Source: Brevibacillus brevis NBRC 100599 (GTDB lineage: Bacteria; Bacillota; Bacilli; Brevibacillales; Brevibacillaceae). Taken from it: a stretch of 64,000 nt of DNA. The stretch lies in the NCBI RefSeq assembly GCF_000010165.1, contig NC_012491.1, forward strand, positions 4,595,501-4,659,500, read 5' to 3'. The first letter of the stretch is position 1. Every line of letters starts with the position of its first letter. The translations under genes and the position numbers were made by a program. Shown piece by piece: positions 17,122 to 26,135 of the stretch. The notes under the pieces are model-generated. The model saw only the letters and a list, made by a program, of their open reading frames with translations, had not been told where the DNA came from and did not search any database.

Positions 17122-18201
17122 CTATCTGTCGATCAATTGTTGAATCGTTGCCTTATCGAGCTTCTTGATAACGGCTGTCAGCAGTTGGGCAGCCTGCTCG
17201 AAATCGCTTTTAGACATAATCGCATTATGGCTGTGAATATACCGTGTCGCAAAGCCGACGACAATCGATGGGCAGCCAATTCCGCTTAAATGGAATTTCG
17301 CTGCATCTGTTCCACCTCCTGCGAGGGCATCCACCTGGATATTGATGCCGAGCTCCTCTGCTGTGTCGAATACGAGATCACGCAATCCGGTATGTGGAAT
17401 CATCGTAGCATCAAATAACATGACGAGCGGACCGTCTCCCACATTGCAGGTCATCGGATACGATTCATTTCCAGGTGTGTCATACGCGAGTCCAACATCA
17501 ACAGCAAAAGCAATATCCGGTTCAACCAGCCTCGCTATTGTGCCCGCACCACGAGTCCCTACTTCTTCCTGAACGGTTGCACCAGCGTATACCACATTCG
17601 GATGCTCTTCCGTCTGTAACCGTTTCAGTACCTCGATTGCCATCGCGCACCCCGCCCGATTATCGAGCGCCTTTGCGACCCACAGCTCTCCGTCATGCAT
17701 CGTCGTAAAATTACTGTCAGGGACAATCCAGTCACCTGGGCGAACACCCATTTCCTTTGCATCCGCTTCATCTTTTGCCCCGATGTCGATGTACAACTCC
17801 TTGAGCTTCATGACTTTTTCCCGTTCTTCTTTTTCCAGCGCGTGTGGTGCCTTCGAACCAATGAGCCCCAGATACTCACCTTTGCGTGTCTTGACCTTCA
17901 CACGATGCGAGAGCATATTGTGCGTCCACCATCCGCCAAGCTGGATGAAACGCAAGTACCCTTTTGGCGTGATATGTGTCACCATGAAGCCTACTTCATC
18001 CAAATGTCCCGCGAGCAAAATTTTCGGACCGTTTTCTGCACCCGTCTTCTTCCCGAGCACTCCACCCAGCCGATCCTTTACCAACTCATCGCAAAGAGGC
18101 TGCAAGTACTTCTCCATCTTTACTCTGACTTCGCGCTCGTGCCCAGGTACTCCGTCCGTTTCCGTCAAATCCTTGATCAATTTCGTAAGATCGTCCATCA
18201 T
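17122..18201 (-). CDS. M42-family glutamyl aminopeptidase
   Basis: 359 residues; two adjacent ATGs (18201 and 18198) follow AAAGGAG. Co-catalytic metal ligands of family M42 are all visible: H66 and D68 (LAGHLDEVGF), D180 (AKALDNRAG), E212/E213 (TVQEEVGTRGA), D235 (AFAVDVG) and H323 (RYIHSHN). The domain insertion and length fit the tetrahedral TET/YsdC/FrvX group. These are cytoplasmic enzymes that take N-terminal residues off peptides. Monocistronic, between the converging anti-sigma gene and an MFS gene. Confidence 0.9.
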   Translation of the reverse strand: MMDDLTKLIKDLTETDGVPGHEREVRVKMEKYLQPLCDELVKDRLGGVLGKKTGAENGPKILLAGHLDEVGFMVTHITPKGYLRFIQLGGWWTHNMLSHRVKVKTRKGEYLGLIGSKAPHALEKEEREKVMKLKELYIDIGAKDEADAKEMGVRPGDWIVPDSNFTTMHDGELWVAKALDNRAGCAMAIEVLKRLQTEEHPNVVYAGATVQEEVGTRGAGTIARLVEPDIAFAVDVGLAYDTPGNESYPMTCNVGDGPLVMLFDATMIPHTGLRDLVFDTAEELGINIQVDALAGGGTDAAKFHLSGIGCPSIVVGFATRYIHSHNAIMSKSDFEQAAQLLTAVIKKLDKATIQQLIDR

Positions 18202-18231
18202 TTATCTCCTTTTTGATACTGAATTCCCTTA

Positions 18232-19509
18232 TTATTGTTTCCCCAACCGCTGTCCCGAATGCGCTCGAGTAGTGATCCGATAAAACAGTACGAGACAAAT
18301 CAGTCCCATCCCTACAAACATCCCAGTAATCGCGACGTTGGGAAGCCACGCACTGACAAGAATAAATAGACCTGCACTGCTGACTCCCACAATGCTAAAC
18401 AGAGAATGTACAGCCATATACGTACTCCGCGCATGATCTGGCACCATATTGGCGAGTAATGCTTGTTTTACCGGAATGTGCATCACCTCACCCAGGCTCG
18501 CGAAGAACATGGCAATGAGCAAGACAGCGGGAGAGCTGCTGTAGCTAATCCATGCATACCCGCAAAAATACAGGACAAGGCCTACCAGGAGCACCGTCCT
18601 ATCTCTCATGCTCTTCACCACGTAGGAGATCAAAACCGTCAAGCAAACAACCAGCACCGTGTTTTCTGTTTTTAATAGACCTAACAAGTTCATCCCATCC
18701 ACCTGAAGGGCAAGAAACGAAAATAACTGCTCAGGCTCTGGGATTTCTTTCACTAAACGCAAGCCGATGACATTGGTCAATTGCTCCTCTACAGCAATAA
18801 TGAGCAAATTCGCTATGGTAAACAGCAGAAAAATCCGATGCTTGAGCACTTCTTGATAAGCTCCCAAGACATCTGCCATGAAACTCGAATCTTTTTGTCC
18901 TTGCTTGCCAGATGCCTGGCATGGACGTTTTTCTGGCACATACGTTTCCTTGATCAACAGGATCGTAATGGCGAGCGAAATCGCGATGCTCACAGCCACA
19001 CCGAGAAATAAAGCAAAATAATGCTCGTCGAACAAAAAAGCCCCCACCAATCCTCCTATCGCTACCGCCAGATTATTCAACCAATAGGAAGCAGTAAAAA
19101 TCGCTCGTCTGTTCTCGGGCTGACTCACATCAATGATGAGTGCTTGGTAAGCAGGACCTGACGCCCCCAAACATAAGTGATGGAACAGAAACAAAATAAA
19201 TGTCACATAGGGCAGCTGGAGCCAGGGCGAGTTAACGAAGGCCACACCAAGAAAGCTGAGGAAAATGACCGCCTCACATGCAACGATGACTTTTTTTCGC
19301 CCGATTCTGTCCGCCACATATCCCCCTGCAAAAGAACCTGTGACACTCGCTACCATCACGCCTAAAAACATAAAACCCGTTACAACCGTCCCCAATTGCT
19401 TGGAGAAAAAAACAATCAAGTACGGGGTCACAGTCATACTCGCCATCGTCGTCAAAAACTGCAACATTAGTCTGATCTGGATGTTCCTGTCGAACTTCCA
19501 AAAATGCAT
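18232..19509 (-). CDS. MFS transporter, TetR-controlled
   Basis: 425 residues from ATG 19509, 6 bases after AAGGAGTGG (the in-frame GTG 9 bases upstream overlaps that site). Twelve TM helices; MFS motif A is strong in the TM2-3 loop (GGYVADRIGRKKVIVA). The family group is the YxaM/MdtH-like exporters. It lies 75 bases after the TetR-family stop, and a 22-bp perfect palindrome sits in the gap immediately upstream of this gene. The pair thus looks like a TetR-repressed efflux module. Confidence 0.85.
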   Translation of the reverse strand: MHFWKFDRNIQIRLMLQFLTTMASMTVTPYLIVFFSKQLGTVVTGFMFLGVMVASVTGSFAGGYVADRIGRKKVIVACEAVIFLSFLGVAFVNSPWLQLPYVTFILFLFHHLCLGASGPAYQALIIDVSQPENRRAIFTASYWLNNLAVAIGGLVGAFLFDEHYFALFLGVAVSIAISLAITILLIKETYVPEKRPCQASGKQGQKDSSFMADVLGAYQEVLKHRIFLLFTIANLLIIAVEEQLTNVIGLRLVKEIPEPEQLFSFLALQVDGMNLLGLLKTENTVLVVCLTVLISYVVKSMRDRTVLLVGLVLYFCGYAWISYSSSPAVLLIAMFFASLGEVMHIPVKQALLANMVPDHARSTYMAVHSLFSIVGVSSAGLFILVSAWLPNVAITGMFVGMGLICLVLFYRITTRAHSGQRLGKQ

Positions 19510-19531
19510 TGTGACCACTCCTTTTCATTAT

Positions 19532-19553
19532 AATGATTGATTAATCAATCATT
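19532..19553. promoter_or_regulatory. TetR-type operator, perfect 22-bp palindrome
   Basis: A perfect dyad centred on GATTAATC, 22 bases immediately upstream of the MFS gene. A second copy with five differences lies upstream of the TetR gene at 20211-20232. Confidence 0.75.
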
Positions 19554-19584
19554 TATATTCCGAAAAAAAGACCGATGGAGAATG

Positions 19585-20187
19585 CTAGCTATTCTTCGGT
19601 CCAAAAAGCTGCATGGCAACCGGAACAAATTTTTCCCACATGTTGCTTTGTGGCTCATCCGTCAAATTCACACGCAGGCCAATTAACAGACTCATGTAAG
19701 CTGTCGCCACGTATTTGGGATCCTGGACATGCAAGAGTCCTTTCTGTTGTCCGTTGACCAAAAGCTCCGCAATTTTTTCACGGAAGATGTTGTGAAACGC
19801 GTCTAGCTCAGCAAAAGAATAGGGAAAACGATTGTAGTAGCCGACTACTTGTACGACCAGACGCAAGTACAAATCGAACGCAGCGAACATCTTGATGTGA
19901 TTGGTCACCATTCTCTCTAATTCTAGTAATAGCTCTGATGCTTGGGGATCAAAGTCCAGAAGTTTGACGGAATGCTCTTGTAACGGCTCCGTAACAGCTG
20001 CATGAAAGAGCTGATCCTTGTTTTCAAAGTACGTGAAAACACTGCCAAAGCTCACTCCCGATGCCTTCGCGACTTTTGCAATGGTGGTATCATCATAGCC
20101 GCGCTCGGCAAACAGGAGAATTGCCTGCTGGAGAATCGTTTCCCGCTTTTGCTTCATTTTTAGTACTTGTTCTTCTGAAAGTGGCAT
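19585..20187 (-). CDS. TetR-family transcriptional repressor
   Basis: 200 residues from ATG 20187, 10 bases after AAGGAG; an upstream TTG in frame overlaps the site. The N-terminal TetR HTH reads ILQQAILLFAERGYDDTTIAKVAKASGVSFGSVFTYFENKDQLF, cited here as the family landmark of residues 18-62. The C-terminal ligand domain is not assigned to a subfamily. It is flanked by two copies of a TGATT-centred operator, one before its own start and one before the downstream MFS gene. It therefore probably represses both. Confidence 0.9.
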   Translation of the reverse strand: MPLSEEQVLKMKQKRETILQQAILLFAERGYDDTTIAKVAKASGVSFGSVFTYFENKDQLFHAAVTEPLQEHSVKLLDFDPQASELLLELERMVTNHIKMFAAFDLYLRLVVQVVGYYNRFPYSFAELDAFHNIFREKIAELLVNGQQKGLLHVQDPKYVATAYMSLLIGLRVNLTDEPQSNMWEKFVPVAMQLFGPKNS

Positions 20188-20210
20188 GCTATACAGACTC
20201 CTTGCCAATG

Positions 20211-20232
20211 AATGATTACTTGATCAATCGTC
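20211..20232. promoter_or_regulatory. Second TetR-type operator (degenerate copy)
   Basis: It matches the 22-bp palindrome at 19532-19553 at 17 positions and lies about 25 bases upstream of the TetR start. It probably mediates autorepression. Confidence 0.6.
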
Positions 20233-20302
20233 ACTTGAATTATTATAGTACTGACTTCCAGTATTTGCAAAGATTTTTGTCTCGCCTGATCGCAAAAATA
20301 AA

Positions 20303-20329
20303 AACGGCTGGAGCTTCTGTCCAGCCGTT
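20303..20329 (-). terminator. Intrinsic terminator of pepV
   Basis: A perfect 10-bp stem AACGGCTGGA/TCCAGCCGTT is followed on minus by TTTTTATTTTTG. Confidence 0.9.
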
Positions 20330-20337
20330 TGCTATTT

Positions 20338-21774
20338 CTACTTCGCTAATTCATAGATCGCTTGCGCGTAAATCGCTGTCGCTTTGATCAAGTCATCCAC
20401 GAAAATATATTCATCTCGCTGGTGAGCACTGTCAGGTCGTCCTGGGAAAAGCGGTCCGAATGCCACCCCAACATCCAACGAACGGCCGTAGGTAGCACCG
20501 CCAATTGCAATGATGCCAGCTTCCTCACCCGTTTGTTCTGTATACACGCGTTGCAGTGTCGTCACCAAAGGATGATTCGGGTCGACGCGGTGCGGTGTCA
20601 GATGCTCTGCCACTTCGAGCGTAAATGCTCCTTCACTGAATCGTTCAGCCAGAACCGCCGACCATTTTTCGAAGGCAACAGAATGTGGGTAACGGATATT
20701 CAGACGGAAAAGCGCATCCTGCTTTTCGTCATACTCGATCACACCTGTGTTCACTGTGAGCGCGCCCATTTCTTCATCATTATGCGCGATGCCGATCGCT
20801 TCCCCATAATGCTGCTTGTGCAAGTAACGATCAGCCAAGCCTACGAATACTGCTCCCCGTTCATCCAAGGACAAGGTGCGCAAAAAGTGAATGAGCTCGG
20901 TACCCGCGTTGACACCTTTGCTCGGGTCCATTCCGTGAACCGAGACGCCCTCCATGTGCAGCACAACGAGGCCATCCTGCACCTCCGCCTTGCCTTTTAA
21001 GCCAGTCGCGTCCAAATGCTGACGATAATTTTGTGCAATCGCCTCACTATTCAAGCCGATTGGCACAAGCGTTGCTACAGCCTTGTCTGGAACCATGTTC
21101 ATCCGCAAGCCAGCCTGTAAGGAAACGAGCTTTGCCTCCACATTTTCCGCAGCAGGTATTCCTAGGCTTTGGAAGGATGCTAGCGTCTGGCGCAATGACA
21201 GGTCAGTCAAGCCTTTCTCCGCATAGATCAGCGGGAAATCGGCATCTGGCGTAAAGCCCATCGTCGGCATTTCTTCCGTTTCAAAATACGTGTTCACACA
21301 TTGCCAGCTCGATTCTTCATCCGTACCGAAAATAAAGCGCACGCGCTTCGACAGCGGCAATCCAAGCTCCATCACGATCTTCGCGGCGAAAATGGCCGCC
21401 ATCGTCGGTCCCTTGTCATCAATCGCACCACGTGCCACCAAGCGTCCATCCACGATCTCAGCCGCATACGGTGGTGTACTCCAGCCATCGCCTTCCGGTA
21501 CGACATCGACATGGCTCAGAATGCCGATCAATTCCTCGCCTTGTCCGAATTCAGCGTGCCCTGCATACCCGCGGACGTCTTTAGTTGTCATGCCTGCCTT
21601 TTCACATACGCCTAGCGCAAAGTCAAGCGCTTGCCGAATCCCTTCTCCGAAAGGGGAACCTTCCCGCGCGGACTCGGGGTCGAGTACGCTTTTTATTTGC
21701 AAAAATTGTTGCGTCGTCGCAATGAGTTCTTCCTTGCGTTTATTTGTTTCTTCTAGCCAATTAATGCTTGTCAT
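20338..21774 (-). CDS. pepV: M20-family dipeptidase PepV
   Basis: 478 residues from the ATG at 21774, which lies inside the end of the upstream alarmone synthetase gene (14-base overlap, GGAGAAGAG just before it). M20 landmarks: the first metal histidine in GILSHVDVVPEGDGW, the bridging aspartate in RGAIDDKGPT, the catalytic glutamate pair in FGTDEESSW, and D in PDADFPLIYAEKG. The lid domain and length match PepV/Sapep, a broad cytoplasmic dipeptidase needing zinc or manganese. Translational coupling to a (p)ppGpp synthetase is unusual and is discussed under findings. Confidence 0.9.
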   Translation of the reverse strand: MTSINWLEETNKRKEELIATTQQFLQIKSVLDPESAREGSPFGEGIRQALDFALGVCEKAGMTTKDVRGYAGHAEFGQGEELIGILSHVDVVPEGDGWSTPPYAAEIVDGRLVARGAIDDKGPTMAAIFAAKIVMELGLPLSKRVRFIFGTDEESSWQCVNTYFETEEMPTMGFTPDADFPLIYAEKGLTDLSLRQTLASFQSLGIPAAENVEAKLVSLQAGLRMNMVPDKAVATLVPIGLNSEAIAQNYRQHLDATGLKGKAEVQDGLVVLHMEGVSVHGMDPSKGVNAGTELIHFLRTLSLDERGAVFVGLADRYLHKQHYGEAIGIAHNDEEMGALTVNTGVIEYDEKQDALFRLNIRYPHSVAFEKWSAVLAERFSEGAFTLEVAEHLTPHRVDPNHPLVTTLQRVYTEQTGEEAGIIAIGGATYGRSLDVGVAFGPLFPGRPDSAHQRDEYIFVDDLIKATAIYAQAIYELAK

Positions 21775-22492
21775 TCTCTTCTCCAGTCCCTTCATTCATA
21801 CTTCCATCGTCCATTGCCGCATCGACGTCGAGATCCAGCTCCACCAACGATAATAATGACTCCATCGGCACTTCTTTTTTCGTAAACTCTGCTTGGGCGT
21901 CTTTAATTTCGTCCCGGATATTGTTCATTTCGCTATCCAGCTTGTAGGACGCCTTGGCAGCTTCGAACAATCTTTGCCGTATATCGGATGGGATAATTCC
22001 CTCGTATTTATAATTCAGCGAGTGCTCAATCGTCGCCCAAAAATTCATTCCCAATGTGCGAATCTGAATTTCTACCGGAATGGTCACTTGCCCACCCGCC
22101 ATCATGATCGGATACTCCACAGCAAGGTGATAGCCGCGATAGCCGCTTTCTTTTGGGGTAGAGACATAATCCTTCTCCAAATACACACGCATGTCCCCGC
22201 GGTTGCGGATCATCTCTACAACTGCCGGTATATCATCGATAAACTGGCAAATGACACGGATGCCAGCGATATCGCGAATTTCCCAGCAAATATTTTCATC
22301 AATAGGAAACTGCAAGCGGTTTGCCTTGTTGTAAATGCTCGGGATCGATTTGACCCTGCCCACCGCAAACTCAATCGGTGAATGCTCCTTGCGTTTGCGC
22401 AGCTCGTTACGGATATTTTTAATTTTGACTTTGATTTCTTCTACAGCTTGTTCGAACGGTAGCAGATATAGTTCCCAATCTAGTTTGTGCAC
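21761..22492 (-). CDS. relQ: Small alarmone synthetase, RelQ (YjbM/SAS1) type
   Basis: 243 residues from a GTG start at 22492, 8 bases after GGAGGG. It has a single RelA/SpoT synthetase domain without hydrolase or TGS/ACT parts. Landmarks: SPIEFAVGRVKSIPSIYNKANR (substrate loop), EIRDIAGIRVICQF, the G-loop-like KESGYRGYH, and EIQIRTLGMNFWATIEHSLNYK. These are near-identical in layout to B. subtilis YjbM. It makes (p)ppGpp from ATP and GTP/GDP. The C-terminal 30 residues are acidic and Asp/Glu/Met-rich, longer than in YjbM. It is followed by pepV with a 14-base overlap. Confidence 0.9.
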   Translation of the reverse strand: MHKLDWELYLLPFEQAVEEIKVKIKNIRNELRKRKEHSPIEFAVGRVKSIPSIYNKANRLQFPIDENICWEIRDIAGIRVICQFIDDIPAVVEMIRNRGDMRVYLEKDYVSTPKESGYRGYHLAVEYPIMMAGGQVTIPVEIQIRTLGMNFWATIEHSLNYKYEGIIPSDIRQRLFEAAKASYKLDSEMNNIRDEIKDAQAEFTKKEVPMESLLSLVELDLDVDAAMDDGSMNEGTGEENDKH

Positions 22493-22574
22493 GCTTACGT
22501 CCCTCCGGCTTGAAACTCTCCATCGTCCTTATCATTCAACATTTTGTGTGAGATATCCTTCCAAAATACAAAAA

Positions 22575-22618
22575 GAGACGGGAGAAAAGGCAGTTTTCAC
22601 CGGCTTTTGCTCCGTCCC
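22575..22618 (-). terminator. Intrinsic terminator of the transmembrane chemoreceptor gene
   Basis: On the minus strand the arm GGGACGGAGCAAAAG pairs with CTTTTCTCCCGTCTC around a 14-base loop and is followed by TTTTTG. Confidence 0.75.
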
Positions 22619-22625
22619 TTTTTTC

Positions 22626-24707
22626 TTAATTTTCGCGCGAGACAAAGGTTGCAAGGGAGCTCCTCAGCTCTTCTGCTAGAGTCGCCAACTGATTCGCAGC
22701 ATCTGCGATGAGCTCCATTGCAGCACTCTGCTCTTCTACCGCAGCCGAAATGCTCTGGACACCAGCAGCGGCTTGCATCGATGCGGATGATACTTCCCCA
22801 GCGACTACAGCTACCTGTTGGGCATCTGGCGCCATACGCTTGAAGGCTTCACTGACACCGTTAATTTCTTGCGACACCCCGAGGATGTTTTCCTCGATGT
22901 GCTGGAACATCTCTTGCGATTGATGGGCTGTCTTCATGCCACGGGCGGTTGTTTGGGCACCCTCGACCATTCTGGATACTGCTTCCTTCGTATCCTTTTG
23001 CACGTCTCCAATCATGCCTACGATCTGCTGGGCAGCATGGTTGGTATCCTCCGCCAGTTTGCGCACTTCCCCTGCTACGACAGCGAATCCCTTGCCATGC
23101 TCTCCTGCTCTGGCCGCTTCAATCGCAGCATTCAAGGCGAGCAGATTGGTCTGGCGGGCTATTTCTGTAATGACGGCGATAATTCTCGAGATGTCCTTCG
23201 AGCGCCCTTCCAATACATGAATGACATCCGTTGCAGCTTCTACCGAACGATTGATTTCGTCCATGCTGTCCATCACATCTGCGATCGCGCGTCTGCCTGC
23301 GTGAGCATGCTGCTTCATTTCTTCCGCAGAAACGGTCACTCGCTCTACATTTTCCGTTACTCCTTCCACATCCTTCGTCAAATCAACAGCCAGATTCAAG
23401 GTTTGTCCCATTTTCTCAACCTGGCTATCAGCAGAGGCAGCCACTTGATCGACGACGAGGACTATTTGCTGGCTGGAAGCAGCAATCTCACTAGTGTTTC
23501 CCTGAATATTTCGCACCGCCCCGGAAACGGAAGCAGCTGCCTGCTGAATCTGAAACAAGATTTTGCGCAATTGCTTCTGCATCGTAACGAGAGACCCAGC
23601 CAGTTCTCCTAATTCATCTTTTCGTTTTAATAGCTTGTCAGGAATCTCTCGTGAAAAATCACCATGACCGATCCGTTCTGCGACAGCAAGCATGCCTCGA
23701 AACGAGCGGCGAAGCCAGTTTGCTGTAAATAACGAGATGATGACGATGAGCATGAGGACGGCACCATTAAAAGCAATCATGGCATTCCGAATGCGGGTTG
23801 GGCCCTCCAGAATTTCGGTCATATTCCTCTCTGCCAAAATCGCCCACGTCTTCTTCCCCACTTTAACCTGATCGTAGGACACGAGCACTTGCTGACCTAA
23901 GTAATCCATGCTCTCGACCGTTCCTTCTGATTGTTGGGTGAGCAAGACTTGATCGACGATGGGCGTATCTACTTTTTGCTGTAACAACGTATTGGGTCCA
24001 CTGCCCAGTTGCGATCGCATGAGCTTGTCCGGACCACCAACCAAGTAAATCTTCCCGGTTTCCCCCAGCCCTTCCCGTTGGTTGAATATTCTTGAAATAT
24101 AGTCCATGGATACTTCGACCACTATTTGCCCGATGATGTAGCCTCGTTCATAGATCGGCGCTGCAATGTATACCCCTGGCGCCCCTCCGGATGGTTCGTA
24201 AATGCCTAGATCTGACATTTCTGCGCTTTGGGTTTTCTGAACTTGCTGCACAGTCTGGCCAAGTACAGAGCTAGCATGTGGGCCTGTCAGGAGATTGGTA
24301 CCGAAATCGGCCTGCGGCTTTGTCTCGAACACGATGTCCCCTTGTGCATTCAACAGAAAGGCATTTCCGAAGCCGTAGCGAGCGACCTCCATCTTCAATT
24401 CGTTCGTATACCGTGCTTGCACTTCTTCATAAGCAGGTGAGCCCAGGCCTTGCCGCCACACGTCCTCAAACGAAGAAAGGGCAGACATTACTGTTCCCGA
24501 TGCAGCCAACGTATCCACGTTCCTGGCTCGCTCGCGAAAGTAATTTTCCACCTGTTCCTTGTTGCTTTGACGTAGTGCTTCTAGTGTAGCGGCACTTCCA
24601 TTCAACAATTCCTGCTTGGATTCCTGATAAGCAAACACTCCCGCTGCTGTCAGCGGTACACTTCCTGCCAATAGTAGTACGAGCAGTATACGAGCGCCTA
24701 GTTTCAT
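22626..24707 (-). CDS. Transmembrane methyl-accepting chemotaxis protein (dCache type)
   Basis: 693 residues from ATG 24707, behind GGGGGG. TM1 is at about residues 6-27. An extracellular sensor of about 270 residues follows with double-Cache features ([22 protein letters not shown] and [26 protein letters not shown]). TM2 is at about 310-332, then HAMP (residues 333-385, [27 protein letters not shown]) and a full-length signalling domain with tip [34 protein letters not shown]. The double-Cache module usually binds amino acids or carboxylates. A 10-bp inverted repeat (24737-24746/24793-24802) surrounds its probable promoter region. Confidence 0.9.
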   Translation of the reverse strand: MKLGARILLVLLLAGSVPLTAAGVFAYQESKQELLNGSAATLEALRQSNKEQVENYFRERARNVDTLAASGTVMSALSSFEDVWRQGLGSPAYEEVQARYTNELKMEVARYGFGNAFLLNAQGDIVFETKPQADFGTNLLTGPHASSVLGQTVQQVQKTQSAEMSDLGIYEPSGGAPGVYIAAPIYERGYIIGQIVVEVSMDYISRIFNQREGLGETGKIYLVGGPDKLMRSQLGSGPNTLLQQKVDTPIVDQVLLTQQSEGTVESMDYLGQQVLVSYDQVKVGKKTWAILAERNMTEILEGPTRIRNAMIAFNGAVLMLIVIISLFTANWLRRSFRGMLAVAERIGHGDFSREIPDKLLKRKDELGELAGSLVTMQKQLRKILFQIQQAAASVSGAVRNIQGNTSEIAASSQQIVLVVDQVAASADSQVEKMGQTLNLAVDLTKDVEGVTENVERVTVSAEEMKQHAHAGRRAIADVMDSMDEINRSVEAATDVIHVLEGRSKDISRIIAVITEIARQTNLLALNAAIEAARAGEHGKGFAVVAGEVRKLAEDTNHAAQQIVGMIGDVQKDTKEAVSRMVEGAQTTARGMKTAHQSQEMFQHIEENILGVSQEINGVSEAFKRMAPDAQQVAVVAGEVSSASMQAAAGVQSISAAVEEQSAAMELIADAANQLATLAEELRSSLATFVSREN

Positions 24708-24736
24708 GGAAAAGCCCCCCATTTTTGCCAATCGGT

Positions 24737-24802
24737 TTTTCTGGTATACTAATAGAATATTATTTATATTTCTACTATTTATATGAATATAGTACCAGAA
24801 AA
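24737..24802. repeat. Inverted repeat around an AT-rich promoter region
   Basis: The arms TTTTCTGGTA (24737-24746) and TACCAGAAAA (24793-24802) flank 46 bases that are almost all A and T. It sits between the chemoreceptor start and the acetyltransferase stop and could be an operator pair. Confidence 0.4.
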
Positions 24803-24829
24803 GGAAAAAGGAAGGCTAGACCAAATGTA

Positions 24830-25303
24830 TCAGGCTGTTTCGAAAATCATAGCAATTTCGTCGCACATCGGCAGCTTGGAGCAGTTAATGCAATCCTTCC
24901 AGGCTTTTTGCGGCAGTGTTTCCTTGGCAACCACCCAAAACCCGCACTTTTCAAAAAACACTTGTTGATAGGTCAGCGCCAGTACACGCTTAATTCCCAA
25001 AAGACGGCATTGCTCAACCAAATGAAGAACCAGATGTTTCCCGACGCCCATCCCCTTTGCTTTTTCCGAGATAGCCAAGGAGCGGATCTCCGCCAGGTCC
25101 TCCCACAAAATATGCAGGCCTGCGACACCTACGACCGAATCTCCGTCATGAGCGACAATAAAGGATTGCAAGTTTTCCAAGAAAGACAGCTTCGTACGTG
25201 GCAGCATCAAGCCTTGCTGTGCATATTCATTAACAATCTCCAACATGGCATCCACGTCTTTCATCGTAGCCTGACGTACTGCCAGCGCCTTTGCAACACC
25301 CAT
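24830..25303 (-). CDS. GNAT N-acetyltransferase, resembling short N-acetylglutamate synthases
   Basis: 157 residues from ATG 25303, 6 bases after GGAGGAG. It is a single GNAT fold with the acetyl-CoA loop in SEKAKGMGVGKHLVLHLVEQ. The N-terminal R-Q-A-T-M-K-D-V-D and the C-terminal FFEKCGFWVVAKETLPQKAWKDCINC (landmark only) look like the acetyltransferase module of ArgA-type enzymes and their stand-alone homologues. Three cysteines near the C-terminus (CINC...C) are noticeable and could bind a metal. No arginine genes lie nearby, so the substrate is uncertain. Confidence 0.65.
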   Translation of the reverse strand: MGVAKALAVRQATMKDVDAMLEIVNEYAQQGLMLPRTKLSFLENLQSFIVAHDGDSVVGVAGLHILWEDLAEIRSLAISEKAKGMGVGKHLVLHLVEQCRLLGIKRVLALTYQQVFFEKCGFWVVAKETLPQKAWKDCINCSKLPMCDEIAMIFETA

Positions 25304-25503
25304 TTTACTCTCCTCCACCCCATGCATCACGAGCCTGGTATGATTTAATATTTATTCATTATAGTATATAAATATACATTCGACCTTCGCAGAAGTCTAT
25401 CCTTTTTTCACCTAAATTATGCTCAATTGCATGAACTGTTCTTTTGTTAGGTAACCGTTGTGTTATAATCAAGCGTACGAGTTCATAGGGAGGTGCTACA
25501 TAC

Positions 25504-26097
25504 TTGACGACGAGACGGGAACGGAAAAAGCGCGAAACACGCGAAAAAATCTTCAATGCTGCCATCAAGCTTTTCAAAACACATGGCTTTGAAGCAACTA
25601 CCATCGACATGATTTCCGAAGAAGCGGATGTTGCACGCGGTACGATCTTTCTGCATTTCACTTCAAAGGAAGCCATTCTTGCTAACTGGGGATACGAGCG
25701 TCTGCATGAAATCGAGGAGCGCCGGGAAGAGTGGGATTATGGTGACGAATGCAAGGCGAAGGTGCTGCGGATCTACAAGATCATGAATGAAGTAACCATC
25801 ACCAATTTCGATTTCATCAAAGTCGTCGTAGAATCCTCGATGAAACATCGGAAAGTGCTTGAGAACGAAAAGAACATGTACTTTGAATTGCGCCAGCTGT
25901 TCGCCGACCTGATTGAAGAAGCGCAAGAAAAGAATCAATTGAAAAGCAAATTCAACCCACTTGTTGCTGCGAATATGTTGGAAAACATTTACTATAACGC
26001 TCTTTATGATTGGGTACGCAGCGAAGGCGCCTGGGCACTCGAAGAAATCATGGAAGAGAAGGTCTCTATCGTATTCGAAGGGCTGGTCGTGGAATAA
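25504..26097 (+). CDS. TetR-family transcriptional regulator
   Basis: 197 residues from a TTG start, 10 bases after GGGAGG. The N-terminal TetR HTH reads REKIFNAAIKLFKTHGFEATTIDMISEEADVARGTIFLHF (residues about 14-55). The C-terminal part shows the YFELRQLFADLIEEAQEKNQ layout of the fatty-acid/AcrR-like C-terminal domains, without firm subfamily. A TATAAT at about 25461-25466 is the probable -10. It is monocistronic, and its stop lies inside a perfect 16-bp inverted repeat. No obvious target gene adjoins; the divergent acetyltransferase gene is the nearest candidate. Confidence 0.85.
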   Translation: MTTRRERKKRETREKIFNAAIKLFKTHGFEATTIDMISEEADVARGTIFLHFTSKEAILANWGYERLHEIEERREEWDYGDECKAKVLRIYKIMNEVTITNFDFIKVVVESSMKHRKVLENEKNMYFELRQLFADLIEEAQEKNQLKSKFNPLVAANMLENIYYNALYDWVRSEGAWALEEIMEEKVSIVFEGLVVE

Positions 26098-26120
26098 TCC
26101 GACTGACCAGCCCTTCGAAT
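26073..26120. terminator. Perfect 16-bp inverted repeat, probable bidirectional terminator
   Basis: The arms 26073-26088 and 26105-26120 are exactly complementary, with a 16-base loop holding the TetR stop codon. There is no T-run on either side, so termination efficiency is uncertain. Confidence 0.5.
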
Positions 26121-26135
26121 GTGACAACTTATGAT

